Positions 25,270 to 35,099 are shown, counted from the stretch's first letter. The stretch is DNA of 64,000 nt from Clostridium_AI sp002297865 (GCA_937903005.1 CALFNR010000183.1:58748-122747); one strand, 5' to 3'. Program-made: numbers and translations. The notes: generated by a model not told the origin, from the letters alone.

Positions 25270-27515
25270 TGTTAGCTATATATAAGAAGGAACTAAAATC
25301 CTATTTCCATTCTATGATAGGTTACGTGTTCATGGCATTTTTCCTAGTGGTTATTGGCATTTACATGTATGCATTAAATTTTGTATACCAAGTAGCTAAT
25401 TTTGAGTATGTTTTAAATAACGTTACCTTTATTTTTATTATCCTAGTACCTATTTTGACCATGAGAGTTATGGCAGAAGAGAAGAAGCAGAAAACGGATC
25501 AGTTATTGTTTACCTCTTCGGTATCCATGGCAAAGATTGTACTTGCAAAATATCTTGCTGTACTTTCCCTGTTTGGTGCAACTATGTTAGTACTTTGCTT
25601 CTATCCATTAGTTTTAAGTGCTTTTGGTGAAGTAGCATTTAGTACAAGTTATGCTGCAATCTTTGGATTCTTTTTAATGGGAGCTGCGTTAATTGCAATT
25701 GGTTTATTTATATCCTCATTAACAGAGTCACAGATTATTTCAGCAGTTATCAGTTTTATTGTGCTGCTATTATGCTTTTTGGCAAATCAGTTAGCAAGTG
25801 TGTTGCCAACAGATAAACTGCCAACTATGATGATTACCTTGGTTGTATTTGCAGCATTTTGTTTCGTTATTTACATCTCTATGCGAAAGATATATGTAGC
25901 AGTTGGAGTGTGGGCTTTGGGAACAGTTGCTTTAATTCTTTTATATTTCTTCCATGGAAGTTTTTACGATAATTTATTAGCTAAAATGGTTGGTGCCATT
26001 GCATTAATGAAACCATTTGAAAACTTCTGTTATGGAACCATTTACTTAGCAAATATTGTATACTATGTTTCAGTTGCAGCATTATTTGTTACGTTAACAA
26101 CACTTTTCATTAAGGAAAGTTTGTCTGATAAGATAAGAAAAGGTAGCACTTATCGTACTGGTTTAATGGTGATTGTAACGGTTATCTGTGTTGTGGTAAA
26201 TCTTTTTGTTGGAGAATTAGATGTATATGCAGATGTAAGTTCACAGAAACTTTATTCCATTACACAGGATACCATTGATTTTGTAAAAGGAATTGATAGT
26301 AAGATCAAAATTTACTATGTATGCAAAGATGGACAAGAAGATCCAACAGTTGAGAAAATCGTCAACAAATACGATAAGCTTAACAAGAAAGTAACAGTTG
26401 AGAAGAAAGACCCAGTCTTATATCCTAACTTTACTAAGAAATTTACAAATGATGATGTGCAACAGAATAGCATTATCGTAGTGAATGAAGACACTGAAAA
26501 ATTTAAAGTTGTAAACTATACAGATATGTATGAATATGATGCAAGCAGTCAAAGTGTATCTGCTGTTGATGTAGAAGGTCAGATCACAGCAGCAATTGAC
26601 TTTGTCACAAACAAAGACTTACCAGTTCTCTATTATACATCTGGACATGGTGAAGCTGAATTAGGCAATACGCTTACATCAATTATTAAGAAGAAGAATA
26701 TTGATGCTAACGATTTAAAAACTTTAACAGTAGATGAAATTCCAGAAGATTGCGATATCTTAGTAATCAATGGACCAACTGCTGATTTTACCGATAATGA
26801 GCTTAAAATGATTCGTGTTTACTTAGCAAACGGTGGAGATGCCATTATTACACTTCAGCAGACCAATAACAAAATGCCTAACTTTACTCAGCTTTTAGAA
26901 TATTACGGTATTTATCAGAAAGAAGGAATTGTATTAGAACAATACGGTAATTACATGAGTGGATATCCAACGAACATTATTCCTACTCTTGGAACTCATG
27001 AAATTGTAAGCAATGTAAGTGCATCAGGACAATACGTTGTAATGCCAAACTGTATTGGTATTTCTGAATCTGATACAGTTAGAGATTCTGTTACATTAAC
27101 TGAATTAATGAGAACAACAGAAGGAGCTTATTCCAAAGTAAATGTTGATTCTAAGACAGCTGAAATGGAAGATGGCGATATTCCAGGACCATTTGGTTTA
27201 GGTGTATTAGCAGAAGAAAAATCAGAGGCAACAGACGAAACAATGAAACTTGTTGTATTTAGTTCCGTATATTTATTTAACGAAGAAATTATTTCTACAG
27301 GTCAGTTTGCCAATGCAAATATTTTCCGTGATACATTAGGTTATATGGCTCCAGTTGGAAAGAATATTTCCATTAGCTCCATTAGTCTTACAACAGATTA
27401 TTTAACAATTCCAGAAACAACACAGGTTATTTTAGGTATTGTATTTGTTATTATCTTACCTCTTGCTATTCTGGTTACTGGTTTAATTATCTGGCTTAGA
27501 AGGAGGAAGGCATAA
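25269..27515 (+). CDS. ABC-2 type permease fused to a GldG-like auxiliary domain
   Basis: A 748-residue fusion. Residues 1-290 carry about six membrane helices of an ABC-2 permease (SYFHSMIGYVFMAFFLVVIGIYM... to VSVAALFVTLTTLFI). A further helix near 300-320 leads to an extracytoplasmic ABC_transp_aux/GldG domain (about 330-715: YSITQDTIDFVKGIDSKIKIYYVCKDGQED...LPVLYYTSGHGEAELG...DILVINGPTADFTDNELKMIRVYLANGGDAIITLQ), and a last helix (727-745) anchors it. In Bacteroidetes GldF and GldG are separate. Its neighbours are the ATPase and the DUF4340-like protein. Confidence 0.85.
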   Translation: MLAIYKKELKSYFHSMIGYVFMAFFLVVIGIYMYALNFVYQVANFEYVLNNVTFIFIILVPILTMRVMAEEKKQKTDQLLFTSSVSMAKIVLAKYLAVLSLFGATMLVLCFYPLVLSAFGEVAFSTSYAAIFGFFLMGAALIAIGLFISSLTESQIISAVISFIVLLLCFLANQLASVLPTDKLPTMMITLVVFAAFCFVIYISMRKIYVAVGVWALGTVALILLYFFHGSFYDNLLAKMVGAIALMKPFENFCYGTIYLANIVYYVSVAALFVTLTTLFIKESLSDKIRKGSTYRTGLMVIVTVICVVVNLFVGELDVYADVSSQKLYSITQDTIDFVKGIDSKIKIYYVCKDGQEDPTVEKIVNKYDKLNKKVTVEKKDPVLYPNFTKKFTNDDVQQNSIIVVNEDTEKFKVVNYTDMYEYDASSQSVSAVDVEGQITAAIDFVTNKDLPVLYYTSGHGEAELGNTLTSIIKKKNIDANDLKTLTVDEIPEDCDILVINGPTADFTDNELKMIRVYLANGGDAIITLQQTNNKMPNFTQLLEYYGIYQKEGIVLEQYGNYMSGYPTNIIPTLGTHEIVSNVSASGQYVVMPNCIGISESDTVRDSVTLTELMRTTEGAYSKVNVDSKTAEMEDGDIPGPFGLGVLAEEKSEATDETMKLVVFSSVYLFNEEIISTGQFANANIFRDTLGYMAPVGKNISISSISLTTDYLTIPETTQVILGIVFVIILPLAILVTGLIIWLRRRKA

Positions 27516-28111
27516 TGTCTAAGAAAAAGAAGAAAGAACTGACGACAGTAATTGCACTAGCTGCATTATTAGTTGTTGTGTGTGTTGCTTATTTTGCGAC
27601 TGTAAAGCATAAGGAAGCGAAAGACAAGGCGGCAGATACATCCGTCAATCTGCTTCAATTAGACACTTCTAAGGCAACTAAGATTGATATCTCAAATGAA
27701 AAAGGAACTATTTCTTTTGAGAAAGAAAGTACTGGCTGGGTAATGCCAAGCGATAAGGACTTTCTGGTTAAACAAGAAGAAATTAACAATGTATTAGATG
27801 CTTTTTCTGATTTGGCAGCTACAAGATGCATAGTGAAGAATAAAGACTCTATTGATGAGTATGGTTTGGATAAGCCAGCAGGAAAGGTTACCATTACATT
27901 AAATGATGGAACGACTACTGTTTTAAGTGTTGGTGATACAGTACCTTCTGAAGGCGGATACTACGGAATGCTTGACAATTCAGATGGGGTATATACATTT
28001 GATGAAACAAGTGTTTCTAGTGCATTAGCTTCCAAGGATACGTTTGAAGATAGTGCTGCTGAGGCTACAGAAGAAGAGCCAGCGGCTACTACAGATACAG
28101 ACGCGGAATAA
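27515..28111 (+). CDS. DUF4340-like membrane-anchored protein
   Basis: The 198-residue protein has one N-terminal helix (about 8-28, LTTVIALAALLVVVCVAYFA) and an external domain with LDTSKATKIDISNEKGTISFEKESTGWVMPSDKDFLVKQEEINNVLDAFSDLAATRCIVKNKDSIDEYGLDKPAGKVTITLNDG, the pattern of DUF4340 proteins that accompany GldG-type ABC systems. It ends in an acidic Glu/Ala/Thr tail. GGAGG precedes the ATG, one base from the permease stop. Confidence 0.82.
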   Translation: MSKKKKKELTTVIALAALLVVVCVAYFATVKHKEAKDKAADTSVNLLQLDTSKATKIDISNEKGTISFEKESTGWVMPSDKDFLVKQEEINNVLDAFSDLAATRCIVKNKDSIDEYGLDKPAGKVTITLNDGTTTVLSVGDTVPSEGGYYGMLDNSDGVYTFDETSVSSALASKDTFEDSAAEATEEEPAATTDTDAE

Positions 28112-28131
28112 GTTAATAGCGTATAAATAGG

Positions 28132-28173
28132 AAAACTCCTTTACATTCAGTGTTGGATGTAGAGGAGTTTTTT
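28132..28173 (+). terminator. Terminator of the Gld-like ABC operon
   Basis: 15-bp arms AAAACTCCTTTACAT / ATGTAGAGGAGTTTT with one mismatch and a T-run. Confidence 0.85.
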
Positions 28174-28224
28174 ACTTAAGAACAATATGAAGAAAGCTTC
28201 ATAAACCTTTTTCTTGCAACCAAA

Positions 28225-29613
28225 TTATAATACAATATATTTCAATATAAATAGTACTGTTAACACATACATTAACCAGCTGATTTTCTTTTCTTTTGCT
28301 TTGCCAGATAATACATTAATTACAACATAAGAAATAACACCAAGTGAAATACCTTCTGCGATGCTGTAGAAGAAAGGCATAGCAATAATACAGATAAATG
28401 CAGGAACTGCTTCTGTCATATCATTAAAGTCTACGGAAAGAACAGATGCCATCATGTAGAAACCAACAATAATCAAGGCTGGTGCTGTTGCACAAGATGG
28501 AATAGCTGTAAAGATAGGTGCCAACAGAATAGATATTGCAAATAAAATACCTGTTGTTGCAGCAGTTAAACCAGTTCGTCCACCTTCAGAGACACCTGTT
28601 GCACTTTCCACATAAGTTGTAGTTGTGGAAACACCGAATAAAGAACCAATAATAGTTGCTAAAGAGTCAGCAAGCAATGCACCTCTGATTCTAGGAAGTT
28701 TTCCTTCTTTGTCAAGCATATTTGCTTTAGAAGAAACACCAATCAAAGTTCCTAGTGTATCAAACATATCAACAAATAAGAATGCGAAAATAGCGGTTGC
28801 GAATTCAGCAGATAAAAGATGAGAGAAGTCTAATTTAAAAGCAACATCTCCAACGGAAGAAATTTTGATAGGTTCTGCAAAGTTAGGGAACATACTGAAA
28901 AATCCAAGATCAGCATCTACTTTGTATAATCCTGTAAGCTGGCAAATGCATCCAAGAATCCAAGTGATAAGAATTCCAAGTAAGATACCACCTTTTATTT
29001 TCTTTATTAAAAGAATGGCAACAATAATAATACCTGCCATTGCTAAAAGAGCACACATATCAGAGGTATGGAAAGTCTCTTTTGAAAATGCATGGATTTG
29101 AAGTAATGTGTTGTCATTGTTTTCAACAATACCTGAGTTTTGAAGACCGATGAAAGCGATGAATAAGCCGATACCACAGCTTACAGCATGCTTTAAAGTT
29201 TGAGGAATCGCATTAAATATTGCTTCCCTGACACTGGTTAAAGAAAGTAATACAAATATAATACCTTCTACGAAGACAGCAGCAAGTGCTTCTTGCCAAG
29301 TGAAACCAAGGTTTACAACCACTGTCCAGCAAAAGTATGCATTCAGGCCCATTCCTGGTGCAAGACCAAATGGATAGTTTGCAAGAAATGCCATTAAAAA
29401 GCATCCAATAGCTGCGGCAATAGCTGTTCCATAAAATACTCCACTCTGGCTCATGATAGTTCCTTTGTAGCCATCAAGGTTGTTAAAAGCAGTCATTGTC
29501 TGAGGATTAACGGCCAATATATAAGCCATAGTCATAAAGGTGGTAAGACCTGCGAGAACTTCTGTTTTTACTGTGGTGTTGTTCTCTTTGAGTTTGAAAA
29601 GTTTTTCTAACAT
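28225..29613 (-). CDS. NCS2 family purine (guanine/hypoxanthine or adenine) permease
   Basis: A 462-residue transporter with about 12-14 membrane helices, of the AzgA/PbuG type. Family signatures: LAGLTTFMTMAYILAVNP at the start, NYPFGLAPGMGLNAYF, KHAVSCGIGLFIAFIGLQNSGI and FDTLGTLIGVSSKA. It imports a purine base by proton symport. The start at 29613 is chosen because GGAGGT sits just before it; the in-frame ATG four codons upstream overlaps that site. No purine riboswitch was recognised in front of it. Confidence 0.9.
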   Translation of the reverse strand: MLEKLFKLKENNTTVKTEVLAGLTTFMTMAYILAVNPQTMTAFNNLDGYKGTIMSQSGVFYGTAIAAAIGCFLMAFLANYPFGLAPGMGLNAYFCWTVVVNLGFTWQEALAAVFVEGIIFVLLSLTSVREAIFNAIPQTLKHAVSCGIGLFIAFIGLQNSGIVENNDNTLLQIHAFSKETFHTSDMCALLAMAGIIIVAILLIKKIKGGILLGILITWILGCICQLTGLYKVDADLGFFSMFPNFAEPIKISSVGDVAFKLDFSHLLSAEFATAIFAFLFVDMFDTLGTLIGVSSKANMLDKEGKLPRIRGALLADSLATIIGSLFGVSTTTTYVESATGVSEGGRTGLTAATTGILFAISILLAPIFTAIPSCATAPALIIVGFYMMASVLSVDFNDMTEAVPAFICIIAMPFFYSIAEGISLGVISYVVINVLSGKAKEKKISWLMYVLTVLFILKYIVL

Positions 29614-29635
29614 ATGTACCTCCATGTTGTTTGGG

Positions 29636-29668
29636 TTGCATTAAGAAATTAAGAAAATTTTAATGCAA
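29636..29668. promoter_or_regulatory. Inverted repeat in the permease 5' region
   Basis: TTGCATTAA (29636-29644) and TTAATGCAA (29660-29668) form a perfect 9-bp inverted repeat between the permease promoter and its start codon. Possible repressor operator or RNA hairpin. Confidence 0.4.
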
Positions 29669-29687
29669 AATTAATAAATACATATAG

Positions 29688-29716
29688 AGTTTAGCAAAAG
29701 GGGAGGATCTCGTCAA
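29688..29716 (-). promoter_or_regulatory. Promoter of the NCS2 permease gene
   Basis: On the minus strand TTGACG (29716-29711), 17-base spacer, TAAACT (29693-29688). Confidence 0.55.
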
Positions 29717-29779
29717 GGTAATCAAGCTGGTTGCTTATACTTGTGGACAAAGAGGAAGTTTATGAAAAGATTTTAAAAG

Positions 29780-29809
29780 TGGACAACATATTCTGAATAA
29801 AGGTATAAT
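29780..29809 (+). promoter_or_regulatory. Promoter of the SpoIID-like gene
   Basis: TGGACA (29780-29785), 18-base spacer, TATAAT (29804-29809), about 44 bases before the GTG start. Confidence 0.55.
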
Positions 29810-29852
29810 ATATTAGTTATAATTCAGATTGGAAAATAAAGGAGGGGACAGA

Positions 29853-31682
29853 GTGAAAAAGAAAGTGGTCATTTTACTGCTCAGTATGATGCTTTTTATG
29901 GGGGTATTTTTATACGGGGCATTTCAAAATATAAAAAAGCCAGAGAAAGAAAAGAAGCCACCAATCACACAGCAATCTGCAGAGACTGTACTTGAAAATG
30001 TATGGATTGTGTCTGGAGAAAATTCCGAGGTTACATATTTTAACGAGGATCAGACCGTTTCAGTTAAAACAGCTATGAGTCTTTCTGAACCAATTAAAAA
30101 TGTTATCGGTGACATAACAATGAAAGATGGAATCGTGCAGAAGATAAAATTAAAGCCTGAGCGCATTAGCGGTAAAGTGATATCCATAGATAAGGATATT
30201 ATACAAATAGAAGTAGATGATGCTATACAAAACTATCCATTGGCAGATTCCTTTAAGGTGTATCGTATTAGGGACGGATTAAAATCCTTGACCATACAAA
30301 ATATTTTAGTAGGATATGATAACGTGGATTTTGCATTAGGTGATGGGAAACTGTGTGCGGGGATTGTTGAGAAAGAACTTGAAATTCATGATATTCGGGT
30401 ATTGTTAAAAACTAGTAAATACGAAGATATTCTACATCAATCTGTTACGTTTACATGTACAAGCGCTTATCACGTTAAGGTTGGAAAGAAAACCATATCA
30501 TACAAGGCAGGTAAAAAAATTACTGTGAAACCTTCTAGTAAGTTACTGAAGTCTGGAAGAATCACAATTCAGCCAAAGAAGTCAAGCGGCAAGATAAAAC
30601 TTTTGAATGTTAAACGAACATGTGGAAATCCTGGATATCGTGGAATGATTGAAATCGCAAAATATAATGATAAGCTTACGGTTGTAAATGAACTGCCTAT
30701 GGAAGAGTATCTTTATGCGGTGATTCCAAGTGAGATGCCAAGCAACTACGGAACAGAGGCGCTAAAAGTACAGGCTGTATGTGCAAGAACATATGCTTAT
30801 AAGCAGCTGATGCGTAATGAATTCAGTCAGTATGGAGCACACATTGACGATAGTGTTGCGTCTCAGGTATACAATAACATTGCAGAGGACAAAAACAGCA
30901 TTAAGGCAGTAAAGGATACTTACGGTGAAGTCATGTTAAGTGAAAATGATGTGATAGAAGCTTACTATTTTTCTACTTCATGGGGCTGTACTGCAGATGC
31001 GAAAGATGTTTGGTTAAGTGAAAAAAGAGGTTATCTGGAAGGACAAAGCCAAGTATGTAAAGATTCCAAAAAGACATTAGACAATTACGATTTTACCAAT
31101 GAGTCAGAATTTAAGAAGTTCTTAAATAATAAAAGCATTAAAACCTATGATAGTTCATTTCCATGGTATCGCTGGAATGTAACTGTCTCAGCCAGCAAAT
31201 TAAAAAAATCCATTGAGAAAAATTTGAAGGCACGTTATGAAGTGAATCCAAGCCTCATTTTAACCTTGTGTGATGGACAATATGAAAGTAAGCCAGTGGA
31301 GAGCATTGGAACGATTAAAGACATAGAAGTTGCAAACAGAACAAAAAGCGGACTCATAAATGAAATCGTGATAAAAGGCTCTGATGCAACGATTAAGGTA
31401 TGTTCTGAATATAATATCCGTTTGCTATTAGCACCTTTAGAATCGACAATTAAGCGAAATGATAAAAGTAAACTGGATGGTCTTAACATGCTTCCAAGTG
31501 CATTTTTCTTAGTTACAAAAAATGAGAAAGGAGAGAGTTTTCGCTTCCAGGGAGGAGGTTACGGACATGGTGTCGGCATGAGTCAGAATGGTGCTAAAGC
31601 AATGGCAGATGCAGGCTTTAATTATAGCACCATCTTACAGCATTATTACAATAATACTACAATTGGCAATCTTTATTTGTAA
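29853..31682 (+). CDS. SpoIID/LytB domain protein (amidase enhancer or lytic transglycosylase-like)
   Basis: A 609-residue exported protein with an N-terminal membrane anchor (about 4-23, VILLLSMMLFMGVFLYGA) and a C-terminal SpoIID domain (about 265-609): YLYAVIPSEMPSNYGTEALKVQAVCARTYAYKQ contains the catalytic-type Glu, and GGGYGHGVGMSQNGAKAMADAGFNYSTILQHYYNNTTI is the family end. SpoIID proteins degrade denuded peptidoglycan during engulfment; the long beta-rich N-terminal half (20-260) is extra and suggests a vegetative wall or surface role. The GTG at 29853 follows AGGAGGGG and is preferred to a TTG eight codons upstream. Its last 26 bases overlap the convergent YihY gene. Confidence 0.85.
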   Translation: MKKKVVILLLSMMLFMGVFLYGAFQNIKKPEKEKKPPITQQSAETVLENVWIVSGENSEVTYFNEDQTVSVKTAMSLSEPIKNVIGDITMKDGIVQKIKLKPERISGKVISIDKDIIQIEVDDAIQNYPLADSFKVYRIRDGLKSLTIQNILVGYDNVDFALGDGKLCAGIVEKELEIHDIRVLLKTSKYEDILHQSVTFTCTSAYHVKVGKKTISYKAGKKITVKPSSKLLKSGRITIQPKKSSGKIKLLNVKRTCGNPGYRGMIEIAKYNDKLTVVNELPMEEYLYAVIPSEMPSNYGTEALKVQAVCARTYAYKQLMRNEFSQYGAHIDDSVASQVYNNIAEDKNSIKAVKDTYGEVMLSENDVIEAYYFSTSWGCTADAKDVWLSEKRGYLEGQSQVCKDSKKTLDNYDFTNESEFKKFLNNKSIKTYDSSFPWYRWNVTVSASKLKKSIEKNLKARYEVNPSLILTLCDGQYESKPVESIGTIKDIEVANRTKSGLINEIVIKGSDATIKVCSEYNIRLLLAPLESTIKRNDKSKLDGLNMLPSAFFLVTKNEKGESFRFQGGGYGHGVGMSQNGAKAMADAGFNYSTILQHYYNNTTIGNLYL

Positions 31683-32499
31683 GAGAGGCTAATACATAAT
31701 TTACCTCTCCGCCAAAGAATAAGATGTACATGCAAAAATAAAGCCATAACATAAGTAAGACAGCGGCTGTCAGGCTTCCGTAGGTATTGGTGAAGTTCTT
31801 CATATGGTCAATGTAATAGGAAAAACCATAGGAGAAGATCATCCATCCAGCTGCTGATATAAAAGCGCCTGGCAGTTCGCGAATAAAACTAGACTTACGG
31901 TTTGGTATAAATAAGTACATTGTAATGAAAAGCACCACTAAAACCAAAAGAACAACGGTAGTTCTTATGCTAATCAACAATAAGGCAAGGTCAGTCAAGG
32001 CAGGAATTTTGTTTTCAATCCAAATCAGCAGAGAGTTACCAAAAACCAGCAAAAACAACGTTCCGATCAGCATTAATGCAAAAACGAAAGTGTAAAATAA
32101 AGCAAGAATACGTATTTTAAAATAATTACGAGTTTCTTGAATGCCATATATGTTATTTAATCCACGCATAATAGCAATTAATCCTCTAGAAGCGGACCAA
32201 AGTGTAGTTATGGCGGTTAATGAGATAATGGTTCCTGATGCATAATTGTAGACCTCTGTAATAATAGAGATTATATATGGACTAAAGGTATCAGGAATAT
32301 AAGTGTTCACAATGCCTAACAGCGTGCTTTCTGTTATAGGTAAGTACTGTATTAATGTTAAGAGAAACATGGCAAAAGGAAACGAGGAAATTATAATAAA
32401 AAATGCTCCTTGTGCAGCAAAGCTAGAAACAAAATCATCTCTCATTTTTCTAGTAAATGCTAATACAAACTCTATTAATAAATAAATTCTATTTATCAT
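31657..32499 (-). CDS. YihY/BrkB family inner-membrane protein
   Basis: The 280-residue protein has about six membrane helices and the family landmarks DDFVSSFAAQGAFFIIISSFPFAMFLLTLIQYLP, ITTLWSASRGLIAIMRGLNNIYG and YGSLTAAVLLMLWLYFCMYILFFGGEVNYVLA. YihY (once called RNase BN) proteins are of uncertain function and may be transporters. AAGGAGAAG precedes the ATG. Its 3' end overlaps the SpoIID-like gene on the opposite strand by 26 bases, and no terminator separates them. Confidence 0.88.
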   Translation of the reverse strand: MINRIYLLIEFVLAFTRKMRDDFVSSFAAQGAFFIIISSFPFAMFLLTLIQYLPITESTLLGIVNTYIPDTFSPYIISIITEVYNYASGTIISLTAITTLWSASRGLIAIMRGLNNIYGIQETRNYFKIRILALFYTFVFALMLIGTLFLLVFGNSLLIWIENKIPALTDLALLLISIRTTVVLLVLVVLFITMYLFIPNRKSSFIRELPGAFISAAGWMIFSYGFSYYIDHMKNFTNTYGSLTAAVLLMLWLYFCMYILFFGGEVNYVLASLTNKDCQL

Positions 32500-32529
32500 T
32501 TACTTCTCCTTAATAGCAAAAAGATAATT

Positions 32530-32559
32530 AACATAGTTGTATATAATAGTATATGTCAA
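32530..32559 (-). promoter_or_regulatory. Promoter of the YihY gene
   Basis: On the minus strand TTGACA (32559-32554), 18-base spacer, TATGTT (32535-32530). Confidence 0.5.
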
Positions 32560-32653
32560 AGAAAAAAGCAATAGTCAATGATTTTACTTCCTATAATTTG
32601 CACAAAATAAAAATACAATGTTGTTAGTAATGCAAATTGTATACATATGGAAA

Positions 32654-32682
32654 TTGAAGTATTATAAAAAAGTAGCTATAAT
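32654..32682 (+). promoter_or_regulatory. Promoter of the PL9 pectate lyase gene
   Basis: TTGAAG (32654-32659), 17-base spacer, TATAAT (32677-32682), about 30 bases before the ATG. Confidence 0.6.
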
Positions 32683-32712
32683 AGGAATGCTAAAAATTTT
32701 AGGAGGTATTTT

Positions 32713-34983
32713 ATGTGTGCAAAAAAATTTAAAAGAAGACTTTCTTTTCTATTAGCAGTTGTGCTTGTATTCACAATGTACATACCACAAGTATGTGTAG
32801 AGAAAGTCATGGCAGCCCAGACGGGGGATTTTGTCGTGGAGGGAAATGGGACTTCATGGGGAACATCTTTCGGCTGCAATGTAACAGTAACTAATCAAAT
32901 GACACAAAAAGCAGACAGCTGGAAACTAGTTGTAGATGCTCCTAATATGAAGATTACAAGCATCTGGTGTGCAACAGCATCTGTAACAGGCAGCACGGTA
33001 ACTTTTATTCCAGAAGACTGGAACAAGACAATAGCAGGAGATGGTTCTGTATCCTTTGGTTTTAATGGGGAAGGAACAATGCCAAGTATGACAAGCTACA
33101 AGGTTATCTACACAGTGAATGGGACAGAATACACTTATGTAGGTGGAAAAGCAACCCCAAGCAACCCTGTTACTACATCTCAGGCACCTGTACAAACCAG
33201 CAGCGCTCCAGCGGTTAGTACAATTCCTAGCGCTAATACAGCGTTAGAGTTAAATGTATCCAAGAGTGTAGCAGAAGGTACATACTCATCTGATTTTACA
33301 GTCAATGGATTTACTTTTATTACAGGTGGTTCAAGCTGGATAGTTGACAGCTCCAACAAAACATGTAATGGTTCATCCTACACACGTCGTGCAAAATCAG
33401 GAGGAAAGGGAACTACTACGAAACGTGCAATTTCATTTCATGCAGCTGCAGCTGGAAAATTAATTGTACATGCCATGAGTGGCGGTTCTACCAATCGTAA
33501 CTTAACACTTAATTACAACGGTTCAGATATCCAGAGCTGTGCAGCAATACCGAGCACAGTAACTGAACTAGTTTTTGCCTTACCAGGAGCAGGACATTAC
33601 ATCTTGTATCCATCTGATGATAATGTAGGTATCTATTACATGAAAACAGTTAATGGCTCTTATGTTGTACCTTCCCCTGCCGCTTCAAGCACAGCTCCAG
33701 TTGTACCAACTAAGACTCCAACTCCAAGTCCATCTAACAATGTTAATCCTGTAACAGGAGACATTTTCGTGGCACCAAATGCAAATGGTTCAGGTACTCA
33801 AAGTAATCCAATGAGTTTTACAAAGGCACTTACTACAATTCAGCCAGGAAAAACAATCTACTGCTTAGCAGGAACGTATTCCTACAGCAACCAGATTACA
33901 ATCCTTTACGGAAATAATGGTTCAGCAGGAAAATACAAATCAGTCGTGGCTTACAATGGAGCTGACGTAGTATTTGATTTTTCGAAACAAGCTTATGGCA
34001 ATACTGCGACTAACGAAAGAGGAATTCAATTAGAGGGTAACTATTGGAGATTTTACGGAATTAAGATTACAGGTGCAGCTGATAATGGTATGCTGCTTTC
34101 CGGTAATTACAACATTATCGAAAACTGTCAGTTTGACGGAAACCGTGATACTGGCCTGCAGATAAGCCGTCGTAAATCCAGCTTAACAAATATGGCAGAC
34201 TGGCCATCCTACAATACAATTAAGAATTGTACATCCTGTAATAATATGGACCCTGCAACTGGTGAAAATGCAGATGGTTTTGCAGCAAAACTTACTTGTG
34301 GCCAAGGCAATGTATTTGATGGATGTATTTCTTATAATAATGTAGATGATGGATGGGACTGTTATGCCAAGTCAGCAACAGGACCTATCGGAATCCTTAC
34401 TATTAAAAACTGTATTGCGTTCCGTAACGGTGAAACAGCGAATGGTGTTATGACACCAAACAGTGATGGCAATGGATTTAAATTAGGTGGTGCAGGTGTT
34501 GGAACACCTCATATTGTTTCAAACTGTATTTCTTTTGAAAATAAGAATCATGGTTTTACAGATAACAACAACCCTACATCCTTATCTCTTAAGAACTGTA
34601 CTTCTTTCAATAACTCTCGTGCAGATGGAAAGAAGGCAAACTTCCAGATGGATCGTGCAGGAAGTGGTGCAACTTATGTAAACTTATTATCTTGTTCCAC
34701 TAATACAATTGGAAGTGATAAGTTTAAAGGTACCATTACCAATTCTGTATACTATAATTCTTCTAAATATTATAAAGTAAGTGGTGCAACAGCAATTGCT
34801 AACAATAAGGTAGGAACAATCGTATCAGCACCAGCTGCATCTGATTTTGAATCTGTTAGTACACCAGCCATTGGTACAGATGTTCATAAGTTATGGAGAA
34901 ATGCAGATGGCTCTCTAAAGATTGGTTCTTTCTTGAAGGTGAAACGTTCTTCATCCTTCTATGGTATGGGAGCTGTTCTCTAA
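32713..34983 (+). CDS. Secreted PL9 pectate lyase with cellulose-binding-like and accessory modules
   Basis: A 756-residue exported enzyme that cleaves polygalacturonate by beta-elimination. Order: signal peptide (1-35, ends VMAAQ), a CBM2-like module (36-145, with the spaced Trp residues typical of cellulose binding), a Ser/Thr/Pro linker, a second beta-sandwich module (about 175-315, ELNVSKSVAEGTYSSDFTVNGFTF...), another linker (PTKTPTPSPS) and the right-handed beta-helix (about 345-690). The PL9 signature NADGFAAKLTCGQGNVFDGCISYNNVDDGWDCYAK carries the Asp and Lys residues expected for calcium binding and catalysis. AGGAGG precedes the ATG. Confidence 0.9.
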   Translation: MCAKKFKRRLSFLLAVVLVFTMYIPQVCVEKVMAAQTGDFVVEGNGTSWGTSFGCNVTVTNQMTQKADSWKLVVDAPNMKITSIWCATASVTGSTVTFIPEDWNKTIAGDGSVSFGFNGEGTMPSMTSYKVIYTVNGTEYTYVGGKATPSNPVTTSQAPVQTSSAPAVSTIPSANTALELNVSKSVAEGTYSSDFTVNGFTFITGGSSWIVDSSNKTCNGSSYTRRAKSGGKGTTTKRAISFHAAAAGKLIVHAMSGGSTNRNLTLNYNGSDIQSCAAIPSTVTELVFALPGAGHYILYPSDDNVGIYYMKTVNGSYVVPSPAASSTAPVVPTKTPTPSPSNNVNPVTGDIFVAPNANGSGTQSNPMSFTKALTTIQPGKTIYCLAGTYSYSNQITILYGNNGSAGKYKSVVAYNGADVVFDFSKQAYGNTATNERGIQLEGNYWRFYGIKITGAADNGMLLSGNYNIIENCQFDGNRDTGLQISRRKSSLTNMADWPSYNTIKNCTSCNNMDPATGENADGFAAKLTCGQGNVFDGCISYNNVDDGWDCYAKSATGPIGILTIKNCIAFRNGETANGVMTPNSDGNGFKLGGAGVGTPHIVSNCISFENKNHGFTDNNNPTSLSLKNCTSFNNSRADGKKANFQMDRAGSGATYVNLLSCSTNTIGSDKFKGTITNSVYYNSSKYYKVSGATAIANNKVGTIVSAPAASDFESVSTPAIGTDVHKLWRNADGSLKIGSFLKVKRSSSFYGMGAVL

Positions 34984-35018
34984 TAAAAAACACAAGATAG
35001 TTTCAAAAAGACTGTTTG

Positions 35019-35058
35019 AAAGGCTACTTGATATGTACCATGTCAAGTAGCCTTTTTT
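35019..35058 (+). terminator. Terminator of the PL9 gene
   Basis: 13-bp arms AAAGGCTACTTGA / TCAAGTAGCCTTT and a T-run. Confidence 0.88.
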
Positions 35059-35099
35059 AACTTATAGAAAAGTCTTCTGCGAGTCCTTCCATATCAAGT
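35059..35099. repeat. 41-base dispersed intergenic repeat, copy 1
   Basis: The sequence starting AACTTATAGAAAAGTCTTCT aligns without gaps over 41 bases to 60837-60877, and its first bases match 14449-14460. In all cases it follows directly after a terminator T-run. Confidence 0.65.

Noticed and set aside
29620..29720. Purine riboswitch before the NCS2 permease
   Set aside because: The conserved purine-riboswitch core could not be found; only a simple inverted repeat and a promoter are visible.
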